This document shows positions 9,525 through 16,795 of a DNA stretch of 64,000 nucleotides, piece after piece. The notes under the pieces are model-generated. The model was not told the origin of the DNA. It saw nothing but the letters and a program-made list of their open reading frames with translations, and did not search any database. The DNA comes from an uncultured Clostridia bacterium (lineage in GTDB: Bacteria > Bacillota > Clostridia > TANB77 > CAG-508): NCBI GenBank assembly GCA_948502395.1, contig CAOPES010000003.1, positions 124,001 to 188,000 of the forward strand, written 5' to 3'. The first letter of the stretch is position 1. Every line of letters begins with the position of its first letter. Made by a program: the position numbers and the translations under genes.

Positions 9525-10431
9525 GGTGTTTTTGGGGACAGACCTTAAAAACACCTTCTTATTTTTTCTCAATTTGCTTTTTATTATATCAGTTATGTAC
9601 CATATGATGTCAAGTCATTTTTAACTTTTTATCAACTTTTGTATTGATCCCCTTGTTATCTCAAAAAAATTCATCATTTCTATATATTTTACCTTTTTAT
9701 CTTGTTTTAGTGTAAAAATTAAATCTCTAAAAACTTCTCTTTTAGTAAAAACTTCAAATAAACTATATTCATTTTCTTTTAAAAACATAGATATTCCATT
9801 TGTTATTACTTCTTTTATATCTTTTTCGACATCTAAAAATTCTATGTCGTAGTTCACATTTTGACATATATTCTCGTAGTCTTCTTTGGTTAAAAATTTG
9901 TGGAATTTCTCTTCTTTTAATTTTTTACAAAAATAATTGTATGATGAAAATTTATATTCACTGCACTTATTTACCATATGTGCTTTAACTGGATTAAAAT
10001 GAATGTATTTTATACATTGAATTAAATATTTATGACTGTTTATTGGCTGACTTTTATATCTATCTCTATATACATGCCCTACTCGCCCTTTTTCCATATA
10101 ATTGTAATAGCACGCATATGCTGTATTTGTTCTTTGCATTAATTTTGACAATTGTTCAATCTTATCTACTTGAAGTAGAAAATGTACGTGATTACTCATA
10201 ATGCAATACGCTATAATTTTTATATCTGTTTCTTTTATAAATTTTTTAATTAAATTAATATATTGATATATATACCTTGTTTTACCAAATATATTCTCTT
10301 TTTTATGTCCTTGTATCATAACATGAAAAAAAGAAGATTTTAAATTTTCTCTTGATAATCTTGAAATAATTATCCCTCGCTTTCTTTTTTTATTTATGCG
10401 GGTGTTTTTAAGGTCTGTCCCCAAAAACACC
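9525..10431. mobile_element. RAYT transposase unit bounded by inverted REP copies
   Basis: A 31-bp REP copy at 9525-9555 and its inverted partner at 10401-10431 enclose a Y1 (HUH) transposase gene. The flanking copies match the ones found as close pairs at 5.9, 7.2 and 12.1 kb, and are themselves imperfect palindromes, as expected for the substrates of REP-associated tyrosine transposases. No other gene lies inside. The non-autonomous doublets nearby therefore look like REPINs mobilised or maintained by this protein. Confidence 0.85.
9621..10367 (-). CDS. REP-associated tyrosine transposase (Y1/IS200-like HUH family)
   Basis: About 248 aa. The HUH motif is NHVHFLLQ, and the catalytic-tyrosine helix reads CIKYIHFNPVKA, both typical of RAYT/TnpA_REP proteins. 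The frame stays open to an ATG at 10448, but that extension is simply a translation of the REP palindrome and overlaps the neighbouring stop codon, so it is unlikely to be real. A GAGGG ribosome binding site (10374-10378) sits 6 nt upstream of an ATT codon at 10367, and the protein from there (SRLSRENLKSSFFHVM) matches the usual RAYT beginning. The ATT start is inferred. Such enzymes cut single-stranded REP hairpins; they are usually domesticated and single copy. Confidence 0.85.
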   Translation of the reverse strand: MSRLSRENLKSSFFHVMIQGHKKENIFGKTRYIYQYINLIKKFIKETDIKIIAYCIMSNHVHFLLQVDKIEQLSKLMQRTNTAYACYYNYMEKGRVGHVYRDRYKSQPINSHKYLIQCIKYIHFNPVKAHMVNKCSEYKFSSYNYFCKKLKEEKFHKFLTKEDYENICQNVNYDIEFLDVEKDIKEVITNGISMFLKENEYSLFEVFTKREVFRDLIFTLKQDKKVKYIEMMNFFEITRGSIQKLIKS

Positions 10432-10440
10432 CAAAAAGTT

Positions 10441-12024
10441 TTATTCAACTCCTAAATATTCATTATAAGAAACTTCCCTGTCTATTACAGTTCCATTTTC
10501 TTTAATATCAATTATTCTATTTGCAACAGTTTGAGTCAATTCGTGGTCATGTGATGTAAATAGAATATTTCCTATAAATTTTTTCATTCCTTCATTTACA
10601 GATGTAATACTTTCCATATCCAAATGGTTTGTTGGTTCGTCAAATATTAGGAAATTAGCTCCTGATAACATCATTTTTGACAATACACATCTTACCTTTT
10701 CTCCTCCTGATAGCACATTTACTTGTTTTAATGCTTCATCTCCTGAGAATAGCATTCTTCCTAAAAAGCTTCTTACATATGTTTCGTCTGGGTCTTTTGA
10801 GTATTTTCTTAGCCATTCTGTTACATTTTCATCTGTTTCAAACAAGTAATTGTTGTCTTTTGGGAAATAGTTTTGAGTTATTGTTGTTCCCCATACTAAT
10901 TCTCCTTCGTCTGGTTCAATTTCTCCTGCTATTATTTGGAATAATACTGTTTTTGCAAGTTCGTTATCTGCTAAAAATGCTATTTTGTTTCCTTCTTTTA
11001 CATCAAATGATATTTTGTCTAACAGTTTTACTCCGTCTACTGTTTTTGATATATTTTTCACTTGTAAAATTTCTCTTCCTGGCTCTCTGTCTGGCTTAAA
11101 GTCTACATATGGATATTTTCTATTTGAAGGTTTTATTTCATCTAACTCTATTTTCTCTAATGTTTTCTTCCTTGATGTTGCTTGTTTTGATTTTGAAGCA
11201 TTTGCACTAAATCTTGCAATAAAGTCTTGTAATTCTTTAATTTTTTCTTCTTTCTTTTTGTTTTGCTCTCTTGCTTGTTTTAATGCTAATTGGCTTGATT
11301 CATACCAGAAATCATAGTTTCCTGGATATACCTTGATTTTTCCAAAGTCTACATCTGCTATGTGTGTACAAACTTTGTTTAAGAAATATCTATCATGTGA
11401 TACTACTATTACTGTATTTTCAAAGTCCATTAAAAAGTCTTGCAACCAGTTGATACTCTTTAAATCTAAGTCATTTGTAGGCTCGTCTAATAAAAGTACA
11501 TCTGGATTTCCAAATAAACTTTGTGCTAATAAAACTTTTACTTTATCCCTTGCTTCAATTTCTTTCATAAATTTATAATGATTTTCTGGAATAATTCCCA
11601 AATCATTTAAAAGTATTGCTGCATCTGACTCTGCATTCCATCCATCTAATTCAGCAAATCTTTCTTCTAATTTAGCAGCTTTCATTCCATCTTCTTCTGA
11701 AAAATCAGGCTTTGCATATATTGCTTCTTTTTCTTTCATTATGTCATATAATTCCTTATTTCCCATTATTACTGTATCAATTACTGTGTAGTCTTCATAG
11801 GCAAAGTGGTCTTGTTTTAAAACTGATAATCTTTCGCCTTTATCTATGGAAACATCACCTTTACTAGGTTCGATTTCTCCTGACAATACTTTTAAAAATG
11901 TTGATTTTCCTGCTCCATTTGCTCCTATTATTCCATAGCAATTACCTTTTCCAAATCTTATATTTACATCTTCAAATAATACTCTTTTTCCAAATCTAAC
12001 TGTAACATTGTTTGCACTTAACAT
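10441..12024 (-). CDS. ABC-F ATPase, YbiT/YkpA-like
   Basis: 527 aa with two ABC domains and no membrane segments. First domain: Walker A GANGAGKST, Walker B LLLDEPTNDLD, with a degenerate signature (EIEARDKVKVLLAQ), which is a YbiT-branch trait. Second domain: signature LSGGEKVRCVLSK and LIFDEPTNHLD, followed by TSHDHELTQ. A charged linker rich in Lys and Glu (about 230-300) joins them. ABC-F proteins bind the ribosomal E site and regulate translation, and some give antibiotic resistance; this branch is usually housekeeping. AAGGAGG precedes the ATG. Confidence 0.93.
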   Translation of the reverse strand: MLSANNVTVRFGKRVLFEDVNIRFGKGNCYGIIGANGAGKSTFLKVLSGEIEPSKGDVSIDKGERLSVLKQDHFAYEDYTVIDTVIMGNKELYDIMKEKEAIYAKPDFSEEDGMKAAKLEERFAELDGWNAESDAAILLNDLGIIPENHYKFMKEIEARDKVKVLLAQSLFGNPDVLLLDEPTNDLDLKSINWLQDFLMDFENTVIVVSHDRYFLNKVCTHIADVDFGKIKVYPGNYDFWYESSQLALKQAREQNKKKEEKIKELQDFIARFSANASKSKQATSRKKTLEKIELDEIKPSNRKYPYVDFKPDREPGREILQVKNISKTVDGVKLLDKISFDVKEGNKIAFLADNELAKTVLFQIIAGEIEPDEGELVWGTTITQNYFPKDNNYLFETDENVTEWLRKYSKDPDETYVRSFLGRMLFSGDEALKQVNVLSGGEKVRCVLSKMMLSGANFLIFDEPTNHLDMESITSVNEGMKKFIGNILFTSHDHELTQTVANRIIDIKENGTVIDREVSYNEYLGVE

Positions 12025-12089
12025 TACATCTCCTCCTTAACTTTCGGTATTATACACTATTTTTCCTTATTTTTCAAGTAGTTGTTGCG

Positions 12090-12195
12090 GGTGTTTTTGG
12101 GGACAGACCTTAAAAACACCTTTTATATACACAATATCCTATTATTTATTATTCAAAACTCAAGGGTGTTTTTAAGGTCTGTCCCCAAAAACACC
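12090..12195. repeat. REP doublet (REPIN-like)
   Basis: Inverted 31-bp copies at 12090-12120 and 12165-12195 with a 44-bp spacer whose sequence differs from the other doublets. It lies in the divergent intergenic region between the ABC-F gene and capA-like gene, so terminator function is less obvious here than at the convergent sites. Confidence 0.92.
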
Positions 12196-12264
12196 CAAAA
12201 CATATCTTGAATTTTGTCGATTTTTATGATATTTTGTTGTTAATAAAAAATGAGGTGATTTATT

Positions 12265-13566
12265 TTGAGAAGAAATTCTAGAAATAGAAATATGAGAAAC
12301 AAGAAAAAGCAAGATATAGACTACAAAGCAGCGCGAAAAGAGCTAAGTATTTTTATTATTATTTTATTGATTTTACTAATTTTAGTTAGCATATTTTACT
12401 TTTTTAAAAATAGTAATTTATATAAAAATATAGTTGAAACTTCCAAACAAGAAATTGAAAATGAAAAACGTTTAGAAGATGAAGCCAAAGAAAAAGAGAA
12501 AAAGGAAAATACCAAAGAAGAAACTGACACAACATTTACCTTAGCTGCTATTGGAGATGTAATGTGCCACAATACTCAATACATTGATGCATATAATTCA
12601 GATACAAATGAATATGATTTCTCTTATGTTTTTGATGAAATTAAGTTTTATACTCAAACTGCTGATATAGCGGTTGGAAGTTTAGAGACTTCTTTTGCGG
12701 GTGAAGAACGCGGTTATAGCAATTATCCAACCTTTAATACTCCTGACAATTTAGCTTATGCTTTAAAAGATATTGGTATTGATGTTCTTTCTACTGCTGG
12801 TAATCATTGTTTAGATATGGGATTTAGTGGTTTATCTCGAACTATTGATGTTTTAAATGATGCTGATATTGCTCATCTTGGCACATATAAAACGCAAGAA
12901 GAACAGGACCAAATTTTATTTAAGTATGTAAAAGGTGTGAAAATTGCATTTATTAACTATACTTACGGAACTAATGGAATTCCAGTTCCAAAAGACAAAA
13001 ATTTTTGCGTTAATTTAATTGATAAAGATTTAATAAAGAAACATATTGATACTGCAAAAAGCCAAAATGCTGATATGATTGTTGCTTGTATGCATTGGGG
13101 TACTGAGTATAGAACAACTGCAAATAAAGAGCAAAAAGATTTAGCAGATTTTCTATTCCAAAATGGTGTTGATATTATTTTAGGAAATCATCCGCATACA
13201 TTAGAGCCAATGGAAAAGAAAACGGTAACTTTGGAAGATGGAACAACAAAGGATTGTTTTGTAATTTATGCTTTGGGTAATTTTATATGTGACCAAAGGT
13301 TAGAAAATACTAGAAACTCTATTATTTTGAATTTGACTATAACTAAACATCTTGATGGAAAGATTTCTATTGATAAAGTTGATTATGTTCCTATTTATAT
13401 GTATAAGGATGTGAGTAAAAAGGTTAAAGGTATGAAATTGATTGACATTAATAAGACTATTGAGACTTATGATGCTGGTCATGATGGTGCTGTAACTCCT
13501 GAATTATATAATTTATTAAAATTAGAGTTAAATAAAATTATTAGTATTGTAGGAAATGGATTTTAA
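12265..13566 (+). CDS. CapA family protein (PGA synthesis-type metallophosphatase fold)
   Basis: 433 aa. TTG start 8 nt after GAGGTGAT. A basic N-terminus and one membrane helix (about 30-50) anchor it, followed by a charged linker. The catalytic-type domain starts TLAAIGDVMCHN and has GSLETSFAG, TAGNHCLDMG, ACMHWGTEY and GNHPHTLEP, the metal-ligand pattern of the CapA/PgsA superfamily of calcineurin-like phosphatases. It is probably outward facing and involved in cell-envelope polymer metabolism. No capBC partners are visible, so a role in poly-gamma-glutamate synthesis is not supported by context. Confidence 0.9.
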   Translation: MRRNSRNRNMRNKKKQDIDYKAARKELSIFIIILLILLILVSIFYFFKNSNLYKNIVETSKQEIENEKRLEDEAKEKEKKENTKEETDTTFTLAAIGDVMCHNTQYIDAYNSDTNEYDFSYVFDEIKFYTQTADIAVGSLETSFAGEERGYSNYPTFNTPDNLAYALKDIGIDVLSTAGNHCLDMGFSGLSRTIDVLNDADIAHLGTYKTQEEQDQILFKYVKGVKIAFINYTYGTNGIPVPKDKNFCVNLIDKDLIKKHIDTAKSQNADMIVACMHWGTEYRTTANKEQKDLADFLFQNGVDIILGNHPHTLEPMEKKTVTLEDGTTKDCFVIYALGNFICDQRLENTRNSIILNLTITKHLDGKISIDKVDYVPIYMYKDVSKKVKGMKLIDINKTIETYDAGHDGAVTPELYNLLKLELNKIISIVGNGF

Positions 13567-13569
13567 GTC

Positions 13570-13598
13570 TTGACATTCTTGGCAAAAGGTATTATAAT
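13570..13598 (+). promoter_or_regulatory. Promoter of tRNA-Lys(CTT)
   Basis: Consensus -35 TTGACA (13570-13575), 17-bp spacer, -10 TATAAT (13593-13598), ending 24 bp before the tRNA. Confidence 0.85.
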
Positions 13599-13622
13599 TT
13601 TTAATGTACCTTTTGTGTATAT

Positions 13623-13698
13623 GGGTTATTAGCTCAGTTGGTAGAGCAGCGGACTCTTAATCCGAAGGTCCGGGGTTCGACCCCCCGATGACCCACCA
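13623..13698 (+). tRNA. tRNA-Lys (anticodon CTT)
   Basis: 76-nt cloverleaf with encoded CCA. The acceptor stem GGGTTAT pairs with ATGACCC, the anticodon loop is CTCTTAA, and the T-loop contains GGTTCGACC. It reads AAG. Confidence 0.96.
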
Positions 13699-13726
13699 TA
13701 CTAAAAATATTCAAAGAAAAAAATTT

Positions 13727-13758
13727 AAAGGGGGAATTATCCCCCTTTAGTTTTGTTT
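13727..13758 (+). terminator. Rho-independent terminator after tRNA-Lys
   Basis: Stem AAAGGGGG / CCCCCTTT with loop AATTAT, followed by a T-rich run (13749-13758). Confidence 0.9.
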
Positions 13759-13797
13759 TACTTCGGTTTAAATAACCCGAAATAGTGTTCAGTGATA

Positions 13798-14502
13798 CTA
13801 AAGCACTCGACGAAACGCATAAGGCACGTTCATGCAGCTCTCGTAATTAGGATCGAATTTGTACCTGCGAAGGTCTGCAGTTGGATAGTTTTTATGGTTG
13901 TCAACACCGCCACCAAAATAGCCAGTTCCTCCATTTCTGAGTTTTATAACTCTTGTCCTTGGAAGTTCGTCATGCTTGTAGATTAGATCATACAATGATT
14001 CTCCATTACAAATTCTCATTTGCAACTCTAAATCACAAATGATTTCATCACACATTCCATCGCCTACATATTTACACATATCTCTCTTTTTCTGTTGAGT
14101 TATATAATACCCTCGCGCTTCAAAAATATATGTTTCAATCAAGCGAGGATATTGACGGGGATATTGATTGGCGATTTTATTCGACTTTTCGAATCTTACC
14201 CAGAGTTTTTTACCAGCAGTTCCCTCCTCAATACACTTGCGATAGATTTCGTTTCTGTTTTCGTCAATAACATTTCTGTCAATGCGAAACCATTCTCCAA
14301 CCCTTAATTTCTTTGTAATAACCTTGTCATCCTTTACCTTAGGTATAACCTCTTTTTTGAAGTTTTCTTTTTTTGAAGTTTCATTCTTCAAAAGTCTTTC
14401 ATAATCTCTAACAAGGTCTTCCAAAGACATTCTCCGACCATCAGAAAGCTCTACATCTACATACAGTTCCTCTGCACTTTTCTTCACGAACATATTAAGC
14501 AT
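13798..14502 (-). CDS. Hypothetical protein, probably horizontally acquired
   Basis: About 234 aa from the ATG at 14502, which has AGGAGG 10 nt upstream; an in-frame ATG at 14520 has no ribosome binding site. I do not recognise the family. The N-terminus is acidic with an LSDGRR turn; the middle holds VGEWFRIDRNVIDENRNEIYRK; the C-terminus has a glycine-rich GGTGYFGGGVD segment. There are no membrane segments. Base composition is clearly richer in G+C than its neighbours, and arginine codons include CGT, CGA and a zero-frame CGG (14434-14436), which is otherwise almost absent in the window. It sits just after a tRNA gene, a common insertion point. These features suggest recent transfer. Confidence 0.65.
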   Translation of the reverse strand: MLNMFVKKSAEELYVDVELSDGRRMSLEDLVRDYERLLKNETSKKENFKKEVIPKVKDDKVITKKLRVGEWFRIDRNVIDENRNEIYRKCIEEGTAGKKLWVRFEKSNKIANQYPRQYPRLIETYIFEARGYYITQQKKRDMCKYVGDGMCDEIICDLELQMRICNGESLYDLIYKHDELPRTRVIKLRNGGTGYFGGGVDNHKNYPTADLRRYKFDPNYESCMNVPYAFRRVL

Positions 14503-14520
14503 AATTTTTTCCTCCTGCAT

Positions 14521-14884
14521 TATAAAAATAGTAAAGCAAAATGCTTACTATTTTCTATTTTAACATAATTTCTTATTTTTCGCAACTCTACATAATTTAT
14601 TTCATTTTATCTTCATAACGATTTGTAATCTCAGCGATAAATTACTAGTTATTGCTCTCATCGTATCCTGTTTGTTTAGATAATTCTTTTATAAAATCTG
14701 TTTTATTAATTATTAGATATCTCCCCATATATTTTCGCTTTTGTATCTATTATTCATTGTAGCTATTTCGCTTTTTTCTCTCCTTTACCTAATTAATTTT
14801 TACATCATATTTATCCACTTGTCAATAACTTTTCTATAATTTTGGAATACAATAATAATATAAAACAAAAAGCGAGGTAAAGAT
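14521..14884. other. Intergenic stretch, nothing recognised
   Basis: About 360 bp of AT-rich DNA between the hypothetical gene and the SOD-like gene. I see no convincing ORF, RNA fold or consensus promoter with correct spacing. AGCGAGGTAAAG directly before 14885 serves as the ribosome binding site of the next gene. Confidence 0.5.
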
Positions 14885-15361
14885 ATGTTAAAAAAATCAT
14901 TTAATAGTGCCAAAGCAGAAATAAAAGGTGGGAAAAAATATCCCAAAATAAACGGAACTGTAACATTTAAAGAAACAAAAGAAGGAGTACTAGTTACCGC
15001 CAAAATATATGGACTACCTACAACCCAAGGAAATTGTGGTGGAAAATTCTTCGGCTTCCACATTCACAATGGATCTTCTTGCACTGGAACTACGGAAGAT
15101 GAATTTGCAAATAGTGGTTCACATTATAACCCTAATGACTGTCCACATCCTTATCATGCAGGTGATTTACCACCTTTGTATGAAAATAATGGCTATGCCT
15201 ATATGTCTGTTTTAATAAACAAATTTAACATTAAAGATATTATTGGAAAGACTATAATTATACACGATTCTCCTGATGACTTCACAAGTCAACCAAGTGG
15301 TAATTCCGGTGAGAAAATCGCTTGTGGCGTAATAAACTTTTCATTTGCAATTTTACGTTAA
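14885..15361 (+). CDS. Cu/Zn superoxide dismutase family protein
   Basis: 158 aa, no signal peptide, so cytoplasmic as drawn. Family motifs: FFGFHIHNGSSC (two copper-type histidines and a cysteine), SGSHYNPNDCPHPYHAGDLP (bridging and zinc-type histidines), IIIHDSPDDFTSQPSGNSG and the final ACGVI holding the second disulfide cysteine. This is the SodC layout in a short form common in Firmicutes. Superoxide dismutation is the family activity; whether all metal ligands are retained needs a structural alignment. The 3' end (15296-15334) is repeated about 390 bp downstream. Confidence 0.88.
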   Translation: MLKKSFNSAKAEIKGGKKYPKINGTVTFKETKEGVLVTAKIYGLPTTQGNCGGKFFGFHIHNGSSCTGTTEDEFANSGSHYNPNDCPHPYHAGDLPPLYENNGYAYMSVLINKFNIKDIIGKTIIIHDSPDDFTSQPSGNSGEKIACGVINFSFAILR

Positions 15362-15373
15362 GTATTGTATAAT
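15345..15373 (+). promoter_or_regulatory. Promoter overlapping the SOD-like stop codon
   Basis: -35 TTGCAA (15345-15350), 17-bp spacer, -10 TATAAT (15368-15373). The SOD stop codon lies inside the spacer. It would drive the 58-aa membrane protein gene. Confidence 0.65.
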
Positions 15374-15451
15374 ATATTTAGAAGCCAAATGGCTCTACAA
15401 ACATTCTCCCGCTTTTATAGGGGAACCGTTAGTAAGGAGGATTAAAATAAT

Positions 15452-15628
15452 ATGAAACGGATTCAAGAAAAGCTTTTAGTGATTTTTTCATTAGCTTGTG
15501 GATTATTGTGGGGAGAGGCAATAGCTAACGTCAATATGCTATCCTGTGTACTTGCATTAATTGCAACTACTATCTGTATGTATATCATTTTCTATGATGT
15601 CTTTCCTAAAAAAGAAAAGACAAAATAA
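15452..15628 (+). CDS. Small membrane protein, 58 aa
   Basis: AAGGAGG lies 12 nt upstream of the ATG. Two hydrophobic helices (LVIFSLACGLLW and a second near residues 30-50) end in a basic tail KKEKTK. The gene has its own promoter, a leader of about 75 nt and a strong terminator, so it forms a complete cassette. The cassette lies between two copies of the SOD 3' end, which suggests insertion or duplication. Codon 3 is CGG read in the zero frame; if CGG triggered a +1 shift here the peptide would end after eight residues. Function unknown. Confidence 0.55.
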   Translation: MKRIQEKLLVIFSLACGLLWGEAIANVNMLSCVLALIATTICMYIIFYDVFPKKEKTK

Positions 15629-15638
15629 ACGTTTCAGC

Positions 15639-15680
15639 AAGGACCATAGTGATTATTTTCTCTATGGTCCTTGTATTTTT
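15639..15680 (+). terminator. Rho-independent terminator
   Basis: Stem AAGGACCATAG / CTATGGTCCTT with a 12-nt loop, followed by GTATTTTT. Confidence 0.9.
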
Positions 15681-15689
15681 ACATCTATA

Positions 15690-15734
15690 AGTGGTAATTC
15701 TGGAAAGAAAATTGCTTGTGGCGTAATAGTCTAA
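15690..15734 (+). pseudogene. Remnant of a second SOD-like 3' end
   Basis: 15690-15728 matches 15296-15334 at about 35 of 39 positions and still translates as SGNSGKKIACGVI before a stop. The rest of the gene is missing. It forms a direct repeat with the intact copy, bracketing the 58-aa gene cassette. Confidence 0.8.
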
Positions 15735-15738
15735 AAAA

Positions 15739-15767
15739 TTGACAAATTTGTAAAATAGCAGTAAAAT
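15739..15767 (+). promoter_or_regulatory. Promoter of corA-like gene
   Basis: -35 TTGACA (15739-15744), 17-bp spacer, -10 TAAAAT (15762-15767). Confidence 0.8.
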
Positions 15768-15799
15768 AGTAATATTGAATAAAATAAGGGGTGATGGAT

Positions 15800-16750
15800 T
15801 TGCTAAAAATATATAACACAAATTTAGAAACAAATGAATTAGCAGAAATTAGAGAATTTAAAAAAGGTGCATGGATAAATTTAGTAAATCCATCGGAAAA
15901 CGAAATCAAAAAATTATGTGAAAATCTACACATAGAAGAAGACTTTATACGTTATGCCTTAGACTATGAAGAGAAAGCCAGAATTGACCAAGAAGAAGAT
16001 GACGACACCACACTTTTCATAGTAGACGTACCAATTATAGAGAAAAAAGAAGATAGTGATGTATACACTACAATGCCACTTGGTATGATAGTTGTAAGAG
16101 ATGACTTTTTTGTAACAGTATCTTTAAGAAAAAATAAAATAATAGAAAACTTCGAAAAATCAAGAATAAAAAACTTTCAAACATACAAAAAAACTAGATT
16201 TATCTTTCAAATACTATATCAAAACGCATCATATTACCTAACATACCTAAAACAAATTAATAAAGAAACTGAAATTGCAGAATATATATTAAAAAACTCT
16301 ATGAAAAACAAAGAGCTTTTAAAATTATTAAACTTAGAAAAGAGTTTGGTATATTTTACAACATCATTAAAATCAAATGAAATAGTTATGGAAAAAACAT
16401 TAAGGGGAAAAATCATAAAACTATATGATGAAGACGAAGAAATACTTGAAGACGCAATTACTGAAAATAGACAAGCCATAGAAATGGCTCAAATATATAG
16501 CAATATTTTGAACGGCACAATGGATGCATATGCTTCTATAATATCAAACAATCTAAATGGAGTTATGAAATTTTTAACTTCAATTACTATTATCTTAGCT
16601 GTTCCAACTATGATTTCAAGTTTTTGGGGTATGAATGTTGGACTACCATTACAAAATAGTCCTTGGGGATTTGTTGTAATGGTTGTAGTTTCAATTCTTT
16701 TAACACTAGGAGTTTCTTGGTGGTTAAAGAAAAAAGATATGTTAGATTAA
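15800..16750 (+). CDS. corA: CorA-like divalent cation transporter
   Basis: About 316 aa from TTG 15800. GTG and ATG codons at 15791 and 15794 lie inside the AAGGGGTGAT ribosome binding site, so they are unlikely starts. A large soluble N-terminal domain with a long helix (about 150-250) leads to two C-terminal membrane helices. The selectivity motif is present as FWGMN at the end of the first helix, and the C-terminus is basic (WWLKKKDML). CorA channels import magnesium as pentamers. A specific preference for Mg, Co or Ni cannot be read from the sequence. Confidence 0.92.
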   Translation: MLKIYNTNLETNELAEIREFKKGAWINLVNPSENEIKKLCENLHIEEDFIRYALDYEEKARIDQEEDDDTTLFIVDVPIIEKKEDSDVYTTMPLGMIVVRDDFFVTVSLRKNKIIENFEKSRIKNFQTYKKTRFIFQILYQNASYYLTYLKQINKETEIAEYILKNSMKNKELLKLLNLEKSLVYFTTSLKSNEIVMEKTLRGKIIKLYDEDEEILEDAITENRQAIEMAQIYSNILNGTMDAYASIISNNLNGVMKFLTSITIILAVPTMISSFWGMNVGLPLQNSPWGFVVMVVVSILLTLGVSWWLKKKDMLD

Positions 16751-16759
16751 AACTAAATA

Positions 16760-16795
16760 GGTCTCGATTATTTTAAATCGAGACCTTGTTTTTAT
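16760..16795. terminator. Bidirectional terminator between corA and vanW-like gene
   Basis: Perfect 10-bp stem GGTCTCGATT / AATCGAGACC with a 6-nt loop, followed by TTGTTTTTATT on the plus strand, between convergent stops. Confidence 0.9.

Noticed and set aside
10368..10448. N-terminal extension of the RAYT to an ATG at 10448
   Set aside because: The peptide is a translation of the REP palindrome, has no ribosome binding site and overlaps the ABC-F stop codon.
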